64,000 nt of DNA from Pseudomonadales bacterium (GCA_028281885.1 JANQJA010000013.1:62001-126000); one strand, 5' to 3'; counted from the stretch's first letter, positions 27,010 to 36,887 are shown. Translations and numbers: made by a program. Notes: generated by a model not told the origin, from the sequence alone.

Positions 27010-28645
27010 TGAGCTGCTCCAGCACAATCATCAATTCAAATCGGTTACTTTTTTCTTCCAGCGCACCTTCATCGACGCGACCGACCCTGTCGCTAAAGCG
27101 AGCGTTCTCACGCATATCTATGGTGGTTTCCAGCAGGAAGACACGCTCGACTTCATCGAGGGATTCAAGCGCCGTCACCAGTCTTTGCATCTGGCCGGTC
27201 GCAGTGCGATAGCTACTTCCCACCTCTGCAATCTCACCGGATAAACGCATGATTGCTCGACGTCCCCCAGGGGGCGGTTCGGAAATTTCGGCATCAAAAT
27301 CCTGGCGCTGGCCGGAAGCGCTGGCCGAGTCCCCCATCAGGTCCCGTTCGTAGACACGGATGAGCTGAGCCAGGGCTGCAGGGTCATACTTCTCCCACTC
27401 AAGCCCATCGAGCGCGACAAACTGAAATTCGGGTTTCCCCAACACACGGCCCAGAGGCACAAAAAAACCGTGGGGCGAGATGTCTGCATCGGCAGCAATA
27501 GTGTCAACCTGTTCGACCGCAGCCCGAATGAACGGTGAGTCCACAAGTATCTCACCCGAGGGCCCATATCGATGCGTGAACTGCTGGATCAATTGCGTCC
27601 GCCCATGTTCAAGGAACTGCTCACGCTGATTCAGTTCCAGGCTGTTCAGCGCCAGCAGAACCGCGGAAGTCAGGCAAGCAAGGGTGCCGAACTCCGTCAC
27701 CTGCGACACGATGCGATTAGTCAGGTACTTGTAATATGACCTCTTCTGCTCAGGCGCGGCATAGTGATCTCGTAGCGAGTTGGTTCGTGTGCAAAGGAAG
27801 GCAAACAGCGTGTCCGCCCCCTCGCCATCACAATTCTGCATGCCAAAGTGCTTGATAAGCTCCTCGAGACTGACAAACCTGTAATGAATATTCTCGCGGT
27901 CGTGAGAAAGCTCGCGCGCATCCTCGAGTTGTTCGTCATGCATGATGCAATAGACGTTGAGATGGTCGCTTGACTCCAACAGACGCTGATTCAGCAGAAA
28001 GTTATAGATCTCCACCGTCCCGCGCTCGAGATTCTCGATAACTCCCTCGAAATCGTTGCGGTCCCACATACCCTTGTCGAACTTCGCCTGCCTGGAAAGC
28101 ATGAGTCGTCCGTTGTTGAAGTAGCTGTTTCGCAGCGCACTCCTCACCTGCCGCGAGACCATCAATACATGGTCCGCCGGTCCGCCCCTGATGATGGGCT
28201 TCAGCAACCGATCACTGAGTAACGGCAACGACCAGATCCCTGACAGCCTGACCTCATGAGCTTCCAGCCGCTCCAGCCAGGGCGATATCAGCGCAGTGTT
28301 GGTCAGCGCCGACAACAACACGGTGTCATCACGACGGCCAATATCACCACGACCAATCACACGCGCATGGGAATACACCTCATCACGATAGTGACGATCG
28401 ATCAGCCGACTGATGAGCGCCCTGCGATCAAACGGATTGACATGGGGTATCTCTTCACGGCGGAAATCTTCTTCAATCATGTCAATCAGAAGTCGGGCAG
28501 GCATCTCGGCCGAATGCTCGAGCAGATATTCGAAATCGACAAAACCCGCCTCATCAGGACGAAAGTCCTGCGATCCGATGAGCCGGGTATCGTCCCAGTC
28601 AAACACTGTCATCCGATACCCTGAGAAGTAGAAGACGCGCTCCAT
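27002..28645 (-). CDS. PilM/GspL-like and PilN-like fused pilus assembly protein
   Basis: The 547-residue protein begins MERVFYFSGYRMTVFDWDD three bases after mshG. Its first 330 residues look like a cytoplasmic actin-like or GspL-like domain (RRDDTVLLSALTNTALISPWLE). One membrane segment, TLACLTSAVLLALNSL, lies near residues 335-352. The remainder is a periplasmic domain ending in a PilN-like or GspL-like beta region. One protein may thus do the work of separate PilM and PilN. MshI of Vibrio is much shorter. I have seen similar unnamed proteins next to pilus genes in other proteobacteria, but cannot verify this here. Confidence 0.6.
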   Translation of the reverse strand: MERVFYFSGYRMTVFDWDDTRLIGSQDFRPDEAGFVDFEYLLEHSAEMPARLLIDMIEEDFRREEIPHVNPFDRRALISRLIDRHYRDEVYSHARVIGRGDIGRRDDTVLLSALTNTALISPWLERLEAHEVRLSGIWSLPLLSDRLLKPIIRGGPADHVLMVSRQVRSALRNSYFNNGRLMLSRQAKFDKGMWDRNDFEGVIENLERGTVEIYNFLLNQRLLESSDHLNVYCIMHDEQLEDARELSHDRENIHYRFVSLEELIKHFGMQNCDGEGADTLFAFLCTRTNSLRDHYAAPEQKRSYYKYLTNRIVSQVTEFGTLACLTSAVLLALNSLELNQREQFLEHGRTQLIQQFTHRYGPSGEILVDSPFIRAAVEQVDTIAADADISPHGFFVPLGRVLGKPEFQFVALDGLEWEKYDPAALAQLIRVYERDLMGDSASASGQRQDFDAEISEPPPGGRRAIMRLSGEIAEVGSSYRTATGQMQRLVTALESLDEVERVFLLETTIDMRENARFSDRVGRVDEGALEEKSNRFELMIVLEQLNA

Positions 28646-28647
28646 GG

Positions 28648-29850
28648 TCAGCTGATCCCCGTCGCCGCGCTCCAGACCGGACCCAGCACACTGATCATGA
28701 TCCATCCCAGGAGAGCTCCCATGACCAGCGTTAGTACCGGACTGATTGCAGGCTCAACAGCTTCAATGGTTTCCTGTACCTCTCGCTCGTAAAAGTAGGA
28801 AACATTTCGCAGGGACTCGTCCAGGTTACCTGTCGTTTCGCCAACCCGAATCATCCGCAGCACCAGTGGAGGAAAAACCTGCACGCGGGCAAAGCCCTGG
28901 CTCAGCCCCATACCATCTCTGATATTCTGCCTCGCCTGGACGAACGCCTCGCGCAGGTAGCTGTTGTCAATCAGATGTTCAGCGATCTCTAACGAGCGGG
29001 TCACAGTGACCCCTGCCCCGTACAGCAGCGCCATGTAGTTGGCGAATCGCGCCAGACGTGTCTTCAGCATCATCGGCCCTATCAGGGGCAGGCGGAGCTT
29101 GATCCGGTCAATCAAGAGACGGATTTCAGGCCTTGCCTTGGCCGCCAGGTCCAGCAGGACAACGCCACCGAGTATCAATGTCACGATCAACCACCAATAG
29201 CCACCGACAAAATCAGACACCACGAGTAACGCCACCGTATGAAAAGGCAGCTCCGCGCCCAGTTCTTCGACGAAAGGAACGATCTTGGGCACCAGGTAAA
29301 CAAGCAGGAACGCGGCGGCGGAAAGAATAATAGCGCCGACGATGGCAGGGTAAGTCATCACTCGCTTTGCCTGGGCAATTAGTTCGTCCGTCCTGCGCAT
29401 CGTCTGGGCCATCTGATGCAGAACGGCAGGCAGCTCTCCGGCTTCTTCACCCACTGCCACCAGGGCAACGAAAACCTCATCGAAGTCGTGCGGATAGCGC
29501 GACAACGCCGTTGAGAAGTTACTACCCCCTTCGATCGCCTCGACCAAACCCGACAAAACATCGCGGAAATAGGTGTCGCCGACACTGTCGCGGAGATCAG
29601 TGAGGCCATCCAGCAACGGCACACCAGATGCGGTCAACTGTTCCAGATGAAACACTAAATTGATCAGATCCTTTCTCGGGATTGACCGCTGCATGAGACG
29701 GAACCGCCGTCGCCGGTAGGGGCGACAGGAGATCAGGTCAAAACCCTGATTTTCCAATCTGTATTCGACGTCAACATCCGACTTCGCTTCAACAAAGCCG
29801 GTGTGCACCTTCCCGTATGCATCAATCGCCTTGTATCGGTACTCAGTCAC
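28648..29850 (-). CDS. mshG: pilus inner-membrane platform protein MshG (GspF/PilC family)
   Basis: The 400-residue protein has two GspF repeats, each a helical bundle, and three hydrophobic segments. Visible are RKDLINLVFHLEQLTASGVPL in the first repeat and TRLARFANYMALLYGAGVTVTRSLEIAE in the second. In type IV pili this platform is thought to be turned by the ATPase to insert pilins. The start directly abuts the mshE stop. Length is typical. Confidence 0.9.
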   Translation of the reverse strand: MTEYRYKAIDAYGKVHTGFVEAKSDVDVEYRLENQGFDLISCRPYRRRRFRLMQRSIPRKDLINLVFHLEQLTASGVPLLDGLTDLRDSVGDTYFRDVLSGLVEAIEGGSNFSTALSRYPHDFDEVFVALVAVGEEAGELPAVLHQMAQTMRRTDELIAQAKRVMTYPAIVGAIILSAAAFLLVYLVPKIVPFVEELGAELPFHTVALLVVSDFVGGYWWLIVTLILGGVVLLDLAAKARPEIRLLIDRIKLRLPLIGPMMLKTRLARFANYMALLYGAGVTVTRSLEIAEHLIDNSYLREAFVQARQNIRDGMGLSQGFARVQVFPPLVLRMIRVGETTGNLDESLRNVSYFYEREVQETIEAVEPAISPVLTLVMGALLGWIMISVLGPVWSAATGIS

Positions 29851-31560
29851 CTACACCAGCCCCGTAGTGAGATCGACAACACGGCTTAGTTCCTCGATGG
29901 TTGTCTTACCCTGACGAACCAGTCTCAATCCATCCTCGGACATGGTGAGGAACTGTTCCGAGCGAGCGTGCTTGCGAAACTCCTGAATGGTTTCTTCACG
30001 GGCAATCAGCTCATCCAGCTGCTCGTTCATCATCAGTACTTCCATAACCAGAGACCGCCCCCTGAAGCCGATGCCCGAGCACCGGTCACAACCGTTGGAC
30101 TCATAGAGCTCAAAGGGCTCATCCTCACCCAGGATAATCGTCTCAAACTGTTCGGGTTCGCGTGATGATTTACAGGACTCGCACAACACCCGCACCAGAC
30201 GCTGGCCAACGATGCCTATGATGTTGCCCGACAGGACGCCTGACGTGATGCCAATGTCTCGCAAACGGGGTAACGCCCGGATGGCCGAGTTAGTATGCAA
30301 GGTGGTGAATACCCGGTGTCCTGTCATGGCAGCGCGAAACGCCATCTCCGCCGTTTCCCGGTCACGAATCTCCCCCACGAGAATAATGTCCGGGTCCTGG
30401 CGCATAATTGAACGAATGCCGTCGGCGAAATCCAGTTTCGATCCTTCGGATACTGCAGTCTGGCGAATCATATCGACGTGATATTCGATGGGATCCTCCA
30501 GCGTCATGATGTTGACGCTGATCGAATTCAGGAAATTCAGCATCGAATACAGTGTGGTGGTCTTACCGCTACCGGTCGGGCCGGTCACCAGAATGATGCC
30601 TTCCGGCCGACTCATCAGCAGCTTGAGTTTATCCACGTTATCGGGCGCCAGATTCAGATCATCGAGCGACAGCAGACCCTTCTCACGATCAAGGACACGA
30701 AGGACGATGTTCTCCCCATGTTGGGTCGGCAACACAGAGATTCGAAAATCCACGGTCCGCCCGCCCACACGCAAAGAGATTCGGCCGTCTTGGGGCACTC
30801 TGCTCTCGGCAATGTTCAGACCGGCCATCACCTTGAGCCTGACAGAGACGGCTGGCCAGTAATCCTTGTGCAGACTTCGAATCTGCAACATGACACCGTC
30901 GATACGGTACCGCAGCCTGAGAAAGCTCAACTGCGGTTCAAAGTGGATATCGGAAGCGCCTCGCTTGACTGCATCCGAGAGGAGCGCATCGACAAGACGG
31001 ACAATCGGTCGACTGTACTCTTCACCGATATCGTCAAGGCTCTCATAGTCAACGATACCCGTCTGGACTTCCTTGAGAATGCCGTCAACGGACATCTCGT
31101 AGCCATAGAACTGGTCGATTGCAGCACTGATGTCGCTTTCGGTCGCCAGAACGGGACGCAGCACCACATCCTGCGACACATTGGCGTTGATACGATCCAG
31201 TACCATGACATCGTAGATGTCAGTCATCGCCAGAACGAGTTTCTTCTCGTCCGTATCGTAGGTCACCGGAAAAACACGATGACGCTGCGCAAGCTGCTTT
31301 GAAATCATCCCGATCGCGTCCGCGTCCGGGACAATGCTGGCGAGGTCAATACTGCCTCGGCCCAGGGTTTCTCCAAGAAAGTCGCGCATGACTTCCTCGG
31401 TCACAAACCCGAGGTCCACAAGCGCCTGACCAATCATCTTGCCCGTCTTTTGTTGTTCGATGAGCGCGATGGTGACCTGATCCTGGTCCACGATTTCCCT
31501 TTCGACGAGACGTTCGCCAAGCCGTTTCCGCGGACGTGCCTCTTCAGTCTCAAGACTCAT
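29851..31560 (-). CDS. mshE: pilus extension ATPase MshE (GspE/PilB family)
   Basis: MshE powers pilus assembly from the cytoplasm. The 569-residue product has an N-terminal MshEN-type domain, which in Vibrio binds cyclic di-GMP. It then has the Walker A loop GPTGSGKTTT near residue 327, Asp and His boxes, VGEIRDRETAEMAFRAAMTGH, and a tetracysteine zinc site (CESC and CDRC). An N-terminal segment RxGxxLVxxxxx-like pattern appears as RLGERLVEREIVDQDQV and MIGQALVDLGFV, consistent with c-di-GMP motifs. It overlaps mshN by four bases. Confidence 0.9.
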   Translation of the reverse strand: MSLETEEARPRKRLGERLVEREIVDQDQVTIALIEQQKTGKMIGQALVDLGFVTEEVMRDFLGETLGRGSIDLASIVPDADAIGMISKQLAQRHRVFPVTYDTDEKKLVLAMTDIYDVMVLDRINANVSQDVVLRPVLATESDISAAIDQFYGYEMSVDGILKEVQTGIVDYESLDDIGEEYSRPIVRLVDALLSDAVKRGASDIHFEPQLSFLRLRYRIDGVMLQIRSLHKDYWPAVSVRLKVMAGLNIAESRVPQDGRISLRVGGRTVDFRISVLPTQHGENIVLRVLDREKGLLSLDDLNLAPDNVDKLKLLMSRPEGIILVTGPTGSGKTTTLYSMLNFLNSISVNIMTLEDPIEYHVDMIRQTAVSEGSKLDFADGIRSIMRQDPDIILVGEIRDRETAEMAFRAAMTGHRVFTTLHTNSAIRALPRLRDIGITSGVLSGNIIGIVGQRLVRVLCESCKSSREPEQFETIILGEDEPFELYESNGCDRCSGIGFRGRSLVMEVLMMNEQLDELIAREETIQEFRKHARSEQFLTMSEDGLRLVRQGKTTIEELSRVVDLTTGLV

Positions 31561-33188
31561 TGCACACTGCCCATGGTTGCAACGCGTTTTCCGGCGACCT
31601 CATGATCAAAGCTCGCCTGCGCGGTCGCTTCCGGCGATGCCGCCAGCCTGAGTGCCTCCGCGTAGTATTGCAGCGCCGCGTCCCGCTGGCCAAGATGATC
31701 CAGGGCAACAGCGAGGTTGTAGGCATAGTTGGGATTCAGATAATCGAGCGTGTGCGCCCGGAAGAAGGCGGACTGCGCCATCGACCATTGCGATCTGGAG
31801 GCATGCCGCATGCCCTTCAGATCGCTGAGTCGCGGGTCATCCGGATACTCTGAAATCATCGCATTCAGTACGTCATCACCGGCATGACCCTGCTGCCGCT
31901 GAATGGTAGCGAGTAAACCGACCCGGGCGTCCTGATCGAGCGGGTCAATCTGCAGCAACCGGCGATAGTATTGCCGCGCCTTGCCGAGATTGTTCTGGGC
32001 CGCCGCTATCGCTGCGACGCCAAGCAATGCATCACGGTTCGAAGCGACAATCGCCAGCGCATCCTGATAGTGTTTCTCAGCCAGCCCATAGTCACCGCGC
32101 TGAAAGGCCGTGTAACCCATCCTGATCGCAGTCGTGTCAGGCGAAGGCGATACCGGCCGGCGCGAAAAAACCTGCTCGACCACAGGTCCATCGCCCGCCA
32201 GCGCAGACATCAGCAACCGTCTTGAGGGTGGCTGGTCGTCCCGATGCTGTATCTGCAGAGCTTCCTGCCGGGAGATTGAAACGTCTGGCGCATCAGAAGG
32301 ACCTGCAAAACCCGGCCCGGTCTCATGCGCCTTGTCCATCCCGGCAACGACCTTGTCCCCCGTGGTGAGTTTCACTTCCAGTTCAGGTGGTACCTTGGCA
32401 TTCATCAAGGCACCCTGATTGACGGCAACACCCGTACCCGGACTGTCGTCGGCAACTGCCTCGATGCCCGCCGCTACCGTGGAACTGTCCGACACAAGCA
32501 AACGATCAGGGATCGGCAGCGGATCAGCTTCTTCCATTGCCACCAGCGGGGTCGCTACTGGCACCGCAGCGCGATTTCCGAGCAAGTAAAAGTAATACGC
32601 TGTGAGCCCTCCCACTGCCGTGAACAACAGCATCAGATAAAGGGATGTCTGTCGGCGCCGCTGACGCCCTGCAACCTGACTGCCAACGACCAGAAGCTGC
32701 TCAATCCTGCCACGATTGACCGCGGGCCGTTCCTGTTCGCCGGGCTCCACGGGCGGTGCTGTCGGCGCGGCCTCATGCTTCGGCGCAAGCTCGAGCGAGC
32801 TTGCGTCTAGCGGTGCAGTTTCCTGCTGCCCGAATTCATCCTCGAAATGGTCATCCTCGGAATGGTCATCAAAATCGACTTCCTCTCCTTCGATTTCATC
32901 ATCCCAGTCTGGAAACTCCGCTTGCTCCTGGTCTTGTTCATGGCCGAATGCAGACTGATCCTGCCGTTCGGCCGGCGCTTCGGACGCATCATCACTGTGC
33001 GATGGTGAATCCTGTGCCTCGCCCTCTGCACGGTGCAGCAGAAAATCCTCAACACCCTGTTCGACAGGGCTGGCACCCGGGCCTGTCGTCGATACGGGGT
33101 CTGCAGGCGTTGCTGGTTCCTCGCCGCCCTCTTTCTTGCGGCGTTTTTCCAGCGCCGCCTGTTTGAGGGCTTCGAGCAGCAGACTCAT
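31557..33188 (-). CDS. mshN: TPR pilus biogenesis protein MshN
   Basis: The 543-residue protein begins MSLLLEALKQAALEKRRKK and has a long acidic, disordered cytoplasmic region. One membrane segment, LYLMLLFTAVGGLTAYYFYLL, lies near residues 180-205. A periplasmic region with four or more TPR repeats follows (AFQRGDYGLAEKHYQDAL, ARQYYRRLLQIDPLDQDARVG, NYAYNLAVALDHLGQRDAALQ). This layout and position between secretin and ATPase match MshN. The acidic region contains an in-frame 15-bp tandem duplication (32838-32867) encoding DDHSE/DDHFE. Its exact role in pilus assembly is unknown. Confidence 0.8.
   Translation of the reverse strand: MSLLLEALKQAALEKRRKKEGGEEPATPADPVSTTGPGASPVEQGVEDFLLHRAEGEAQDSPSHSDDASEAPAERQDQSAFGHEQDQEQAEFPDWDDEIEGEEVDFDDHSEDDHFEDEFGQQETAPLDASSLELAPKHEAAPTAPPVEPGEQERPAVNRGRIEQLLVVGSQVAGRQRRRQTSLYLMLLFTAVGGLTAYYFYLLGNRAAVPVATPLVAMEEADPLPIPDRLLVSDSSTVAAGIEAVADDSPGTGVAVNQGALMNAKVPPELEVKLTTGDKVVAGMDKAHETGPGFAGPSDAPDVSISRQEALQIQHRDDQPPSRRLLMSALAGDGPVVEQVFSRRPVSPSPDTTAIRMGYTAFQRGDYGLAEKHYQDALAIVASNRDALLGVAAIAAAQNNLGKARQYYRRLLQIDPLDQDARVGLLATIQRQQGHAGDDVLNAMISEYPDDPRLSDLKGMRHASRSQWSMAQSAFFRAHTLDYLNPNYAYNLAVALDHLGQRDAALQYYAEALRLAASPEATAQASFDHEVAGKRVATMGSVQ
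32838..32867 (-). repeat. 15-bp in-frame tandem duplication in mshN
   Basis: On the plus strand ATCCTCGAAATGGTC is followed at once by ATCCTCGGAATGGTC, one mismatch in 15. It encodes a repeated acidic pentapeptide in the disordered part of MshN and keeps the frame. Confidence 0.8.
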
Positions 33189-33191
33189 CGT

Positions 33192-34835
33192 CTACCTCGA
33201 TGCGCTCGGCAGCAACCGTCCAAACGCCTCAAGATCGGCTCTTAAACTGGCGCGCTCTACGACGGTTGGCTTCAGGAAGATCACAAGCTCCGACTTGGCA
33301 TTCTGACGGTCGCGATAGCGAAACGCTTTTCCCAGGACAGGCACCCGTCCAAGCAGCGGGACCCCGCGCTCGTTCAACTGCGTTTCATCCTGCATCAGCC
33401 CGCCAATCACCGCGATGTCCCCGCTCGCAACCCGGAGGATCGATTCAACCTCCCGGACCTGAATCACCGGAATCTCGCTGACCACATCTGCATCCGCCAG
33501 CGCCGGGTTGGGATCACGCACGAAATTGACGACTCGGGAAATCGTCGGGCGAACGTTCAGAATGACACCATTCTCTTCACTGATATAAGGGGTCACACTC
33601 ATCACGAAACCCACCGGAACCGTGTTGACTTCCGTTTCAAACGTCGTGAGGCTACCGACGCCGGCCACGGTAGATGACGTGTCGATATTGACGTCCACAG
33701 TGAAGTACACGAGGTTGTCCACGACTTTGAGTAACGCCGTCTGATTGTTCATTGCCATGACTTTCGGACTCGACATCACGCTAACGTCACCGAAAGTTTC
33801 GAGAGCACGCAAGGTTGCCTGTAGCGCGTTGCCACCAAAAGAAAGGTCATCGAGCGTCAACGTGAAGGTGGGAGGCGTAGAGAGCGAGGTATCCGTGAGC
33901 ACCTGATTGACTTCGACGCCACTGGCAACATCGCTGTTTACCAGCGACCAGTCGATACCCGCCTGAAATCGATCACTTAAATTCACCTCGGCGATAGTCG
34001 CCTCGATCACAACCTGCCGCTGGGTGCTGACCTGTACCGAATCGATAAAGCGCCGAACAATCTCATGTTCACGCTCCGTTGCCCGAACGGCCACCACGCC
34101 CGACTCACGGTTGACGATCACATCGGAAGCGACCGTTTCGCCCGCTTCCGTCGGTTGCCTGTTCAGCAGCGCAAGCACGTTGTCCCTGAGTGAGTCCCAG
34201 AAGGCGTGATCGCTGACACTTTGAACGCGAGTATCAGAACTATTGCCGCTGCTTCCCTGATCGCCGCCATCACCCTGGCCCGTGGAACTGATCTGCGTCG
34301 ATACGGCCACTCGCCCGACACTCGTTCGCGCGATATTGAGATAGTCGATCTCGTAGTTGCGAAGAAACGGCAGGTCACGCTCCACCGTAAGCTTGTCGCC
34401 GTCAACTCGATAACGCAGCGCCGCCGCGGAAGCGATTCGGTTGAGCAGGGTGGTCAGTGGCTGATCAACAGCGTTGATCGTCACACGGGCATCGATCCCC
34501 GCGTCCAGGTCAATGTTCAGACCCGCATCTCGCGCGAGAGAAAACAACAATTCGCGAACCGGTACGTCATAGACGACAACGGTGTGGAGGACCTCGTCCG
34601 GGATCGCGAGCGGCGCGGGCAGTGGCGGATGCGCAGCAACCGGCGGTGGAATATCCGAAAGCGCCGCAGCAGAGGAAGGCACGTCAGCCGGGGAAGGCAA
34701 CGTGAGATGATGCGCGGAGTCCGAGTCCCGGGCTGACTGAGACTCGACTTGCTCCCGGGGCGTTGTACTACACCCGACGACGCAGCACATGACAATGCCA
34801 GCGATGAGACCCCGTGCGACATAATTCTGAATCAT
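33192..34835 (-). CDS. mshL: pilus outer-membrane secretin MshL
   Basis: MshL forms the outer-membrane channel for the pilus. The 547-residue lipoprotein has a signal ending VVGC with Cys at residue 22, then a proline-rich linker. Short N-terminal repeats follow (VVVYDVPVRELLFSLARDAGLNIDLD and an STN-like strand), and the secretin core (VEVNQVL, ETFGDVSVMSSPKVMAMNNQTA, IPVIQVREVESILRVASGDIAVIGGLM). It is followed by mshN with a two-codon gap and overlaps the mshM stop. Family motifs are complete. Confidence 0.92.
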   Translation of the reverse strand: MIQNYVARGLIAGIVMCCVVGCSTTPREQVESQSARDSDSAHHLTLPSPADVPSSAAALSDIPPPVAAHPPLPAPLAIPDEVLHTVVVYDVPVRELLFSLARDAGLNIDLDAGIDARVTINAVDQPLTTLLNRIASAAALRYRVDGDKLTVERDLPFLRNYEIDYLNIARTSVGRVAVSTQISSTGQGDGGDQGSSGNSSDTRVQSVSDHAFWDSLRDNVLALLNRQPTEAGETVASDVIVNRESGVVAVRATEREHEIVRRFIDSVQVSTQRQVVIEATIAEVNLSDRFQAGIDWSLVNSDVASGVEVNQVLTDTSLSTPPTFTLTLDDLSFGGNALQATLRALETFGDVSVMSSPKVMAMNNQTALLKVVDNLVYFTVDVNIDTSSTVAGVGSLTTFETEVNTVPVGFVMSVTPYISEENGVILNVRPTISRVVNFVRDPNPALADADVVSEIPVIQVREVESILRVASGDIAVIGGLMQDETQLNERGVPLLGRVPVLGKAFRYRDRQNAKSELVIFLKPTVVERASLRADLEAFGRLLPSASR

Positions 34836-35707
34836 CGGAGCAGATCTCCCTGCATGTGACCGCCAAACAGCCGGGCCGGGTCAAAACGCCAACCGCGTCC
34901 GGTGTAGTGGCTATCCTTCGCCGCCCTCTCAACATCAGGTGGTCCAACGTTGTAAGTTCCCTGGGCGTAGGCTGACATCAGTGCCTTGTCCGCCAGAATA
35001 TTGATTCGCCTGATCAGGCCCAGCGAATACTTCTCGACAGTCTTCGCGGTTCGTTTGGAAAAGAGATCGGGCCCACGATAACCGCAGGCACGCACTCGAA
35101 AGTTGAGGTAGGCATGGACATCCTCACGACCGAGGGGCGTCAGGTACAGACTATGAGTGATCCGCTCACGGAGCTGACGTATCTTTCTGTCCGCCAGGAT
35201 GCCATCAAGCTCTGGCTGTCCGAACAACACAATCTGAAGCAGCTTGTGTTCGTCCGTTTCGAGATTGGACAACAACCGCAACTCTTCCAGCGTCTCTAAC
35301 GGCATCTCCTGCGCTTCTTCGACCAGGATAACGACCCGCTCGTTCCGTGCGTAACGTCGCAGCAACTCACTCTGCAGGTCTCGCATGACCGTCAGCTTGT
35401 CACTGTTTCTCGGCAGTTCCAGTCGCATCTCACGAGCGATCTCCTGCAGCATTTGTTCCGGTGACAGCCGAGGGTGAGCAAGATATACCCAGGTCACACC
35501 TCGAGTCAGCTTGTTGGGCAGCATCCGGCACAACATTGTCTTGCCCGTACCCACTTCGCCAACGACCTTGATAATGCCCTCGCCGCTCACGATCGCATAA
35601 CACAACGCCTGAAGCATCGCGCCGCGTTCAGAGCCTTCGAAGAAAACACCGGTATCGGGTGTGATACGAAATGGCGGTTTGGCGAGACCAAAGAAATCGA
35701 GATACAT
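34832..35707 (-). CDS. mshM: AAA ATPase MshM (ExeA/GspA-like)
   Basis: The protein (291 residues from the ATG at 35707) begins MYLDFFGLAKPPFRITPD, the usual MshM/ExeA opening. It has Walker A GEVGTGKT and Walker B VVILVEEAQ, then the arginine-rich C-terminal part. A GTG at 35743 would add 12 unconserved residues. ExeA-type ATPases help place or assemble secretins and bind the wall. It is the first gene of the pilus locus. I see no convincing promoter upstream. Confidence 0.88.
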   Translation of the reverse strand: MYLDFFGLAKPPFRITPDTGVFFEGSERGAMLQALCYAIVSGEGIIKVVGEVGTGKTMLCRMLPNKLTRGVTWVYLAHPRLSPEQMLQEIAREMRLELPRNSDKLTVMRDLQSELLRRYARNERVVILVEEAQEMPLETLEELRLLSNLETDEHKLLQIVLFGQPELDGILADRKIRQLRERITHSLYLTPLGREDVHAYLNFRVRACGYRGPDLFSKRTAKTVEKYSLGLIRRINILADKALMSAYAQGTYNVGPPDVERAAKDSHYTGRGWRFDPARLFGGHMQGDLLR

Positions 35708-35952
35708 TGTGTGCTGCGGCTTCTCCGGCGAGTCAGAAGACACGAGACATCCGGCTTAGTCTAGTCCAGAACCCTACAGTTTGCACCAAGTTCGGCGCGA
35801 GTAGCTGGCGCGAAACTTCAAGAACTGACCCTCTACCGCTCCTCGGCGGAGTGATCAAACACCTAACATCGAAGGATCTATCGCCAGGCAGCGAGCGACG
35901 CGCTACACCAGTGCAATCTATGAGGAAGGAAACGGGTCAGGCAGGCACAGCC

Positions 35953-35972
35953 GGCGTCAGAATCCTGACGCC
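35953..35972 (-). terminator. hairpin behind rpsI
   Basis: GGCGTCAG, four-base loop, CTGACGCC makes a perfect eight-base stem about 30 bases beyond the rpsI stop. There is no T-run, so it may be a Rho-linked or stabilising hairpin. The rest of 35744-36004 shows no gene. Confidence 0.45.
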
Positions 35973-36004
35973 CTGGCCAACAATCGGGGAAACGGCGTTG
36001 CGGT

Positions 36005-36394
36005 CTAGCGCTTGGAGAACTGCGGGCGTTTGCGCGCCTTGCGAAGCCCGACCTTTTTGCGTTCCACGCTGCGGTCATCGCGGGTGACAAAGCCGGCCTT
36101 GCGCAGGGTTGGCAGCAGGGTTTCGTCGTAATCGATCAGGGCTCGTGTGAGGCCGTGACGGATCGCACCTGCTTGACCAAAGCCACCACCGCCTTTGACG
36201 GTCACATTGAGGTCAAATCGGTCTTTCATTTCAACGAGTTCAAGCGGCTGACGGACAATCATTCGCGCCGTCTCCCGGCCAAAATATTCGTCAAGCGGAC
36301 GCTGGTTGACTGTGATGTTGCCTTCGCCGGCCTTCAGGAAAACCCTGGCTTTCGCTGATTTCCTGCGTCCCGTTCCGTAGTGCTGCTCGCTCAT
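36005..36394 (-). CDS. rpsI: 30S ribosomal protein S9
   Basis: S9 is a small-subunit protein whose C-terminal tail reaches the P-site tRNA. The 129-residue product has [33 protein letters not shown], and the basic tail [11 protein letters not shown]. All are near invariant. It lies six bases after rplM, the universal order. The pilus locus follows it instead of petA. Confidence 0.98.
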   Translation of the reverse strand: MSEQHYGTGRRKSAKARVFLKAGEGNITVNQRPLDEYFGRETARMIVRQPLELVEMKDRFDLNVTVKGGGGFGQAGAIRHGLTRALIDYDETLLPTLRKAGFVTRDDRSVERKKVGLRKARKRPQFSKR

Positions 36395-36400
36395 CTGACC

Positions 36401-36832
36401 TTATACCTCAAGCGCTTTCGGCTGCTGCGCCGAGTGCGGATGTTCACTGCCGGCGTAGACTTTCAACTTGCCCATCATCGCACGGCTCAACTTGTTCTTC
36501 GGCATCATGCCCTTCACAGCCATCGTGATGGCGCGCTCCGGCGCCTTCTGAATCAGCTTCTCGAAGGTAATTGACTTGATGCCACCAGGGAATCCGGTGT
36601 GATGGTGGTAGACCTTGCCCGTTCCTTTATTGCCGCTAACGCGAACCTTCTCCGCGTTGACGACCACAATATAGTCGCCGGTATCCACATGGGGGGTGAA
36701 TTCAGGCTTGTGCTTGCCGCGCAGGCGGTTTGCGATCTCGGTGGACAAGCGGCCGAGGGTTTTGTCGGTTGCATCGACAATGTACCAGTCACGCCGAACC
36801 GTCTCTTTTTTGGCGGTAAACGTCTTCATCAC
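36401..36832 (-). CDS. rplM: 50S ribosomal protein L13
   Basis: L13 is an early-assembly large-subunit protein, which in E. coli represses its own mRNA. The 143-residue product has [37 protein letters not shown] and MLPKN-like ([10 protein letters not shown]) motifs. A clear promoter lies 27-55 bases upstream of the ATG. It is followed by rpsI. Confidence 0.98.
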   Translation of the reverse strand: MMKTFTAKKETVRRDWYIVDATDKTLGRLSTEIANRLRGKHKPEFTPHVDTGDYIVVVNAEKVRVSGNKGTGKVYHHHTGFPGGIKSITFEKLIQKAPERAITMAVKGMMPKNKLSRAMMGKLKVYAGSEHPHSAQQPKALEV

Positions 36833-36858
36833 TAACTACGGGATTCAAAGAGGCGCGA

Positions 36859-36887
36859 ATATTACCCGACGCAAACCCTCGGATCAA
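36859..36887 (-). promoter_or_regulatory. sigma-70 promoter of rplM-rpsI
   Basis: TTGATC (36882-36887) and TAATAT (36859-36864) are separated by 17 bases on the minus strand. The predicted leader is short, about 20 bases. The match and position before a ribosomal operon make this one of the better promoters in the window. Confidence 0.7.
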
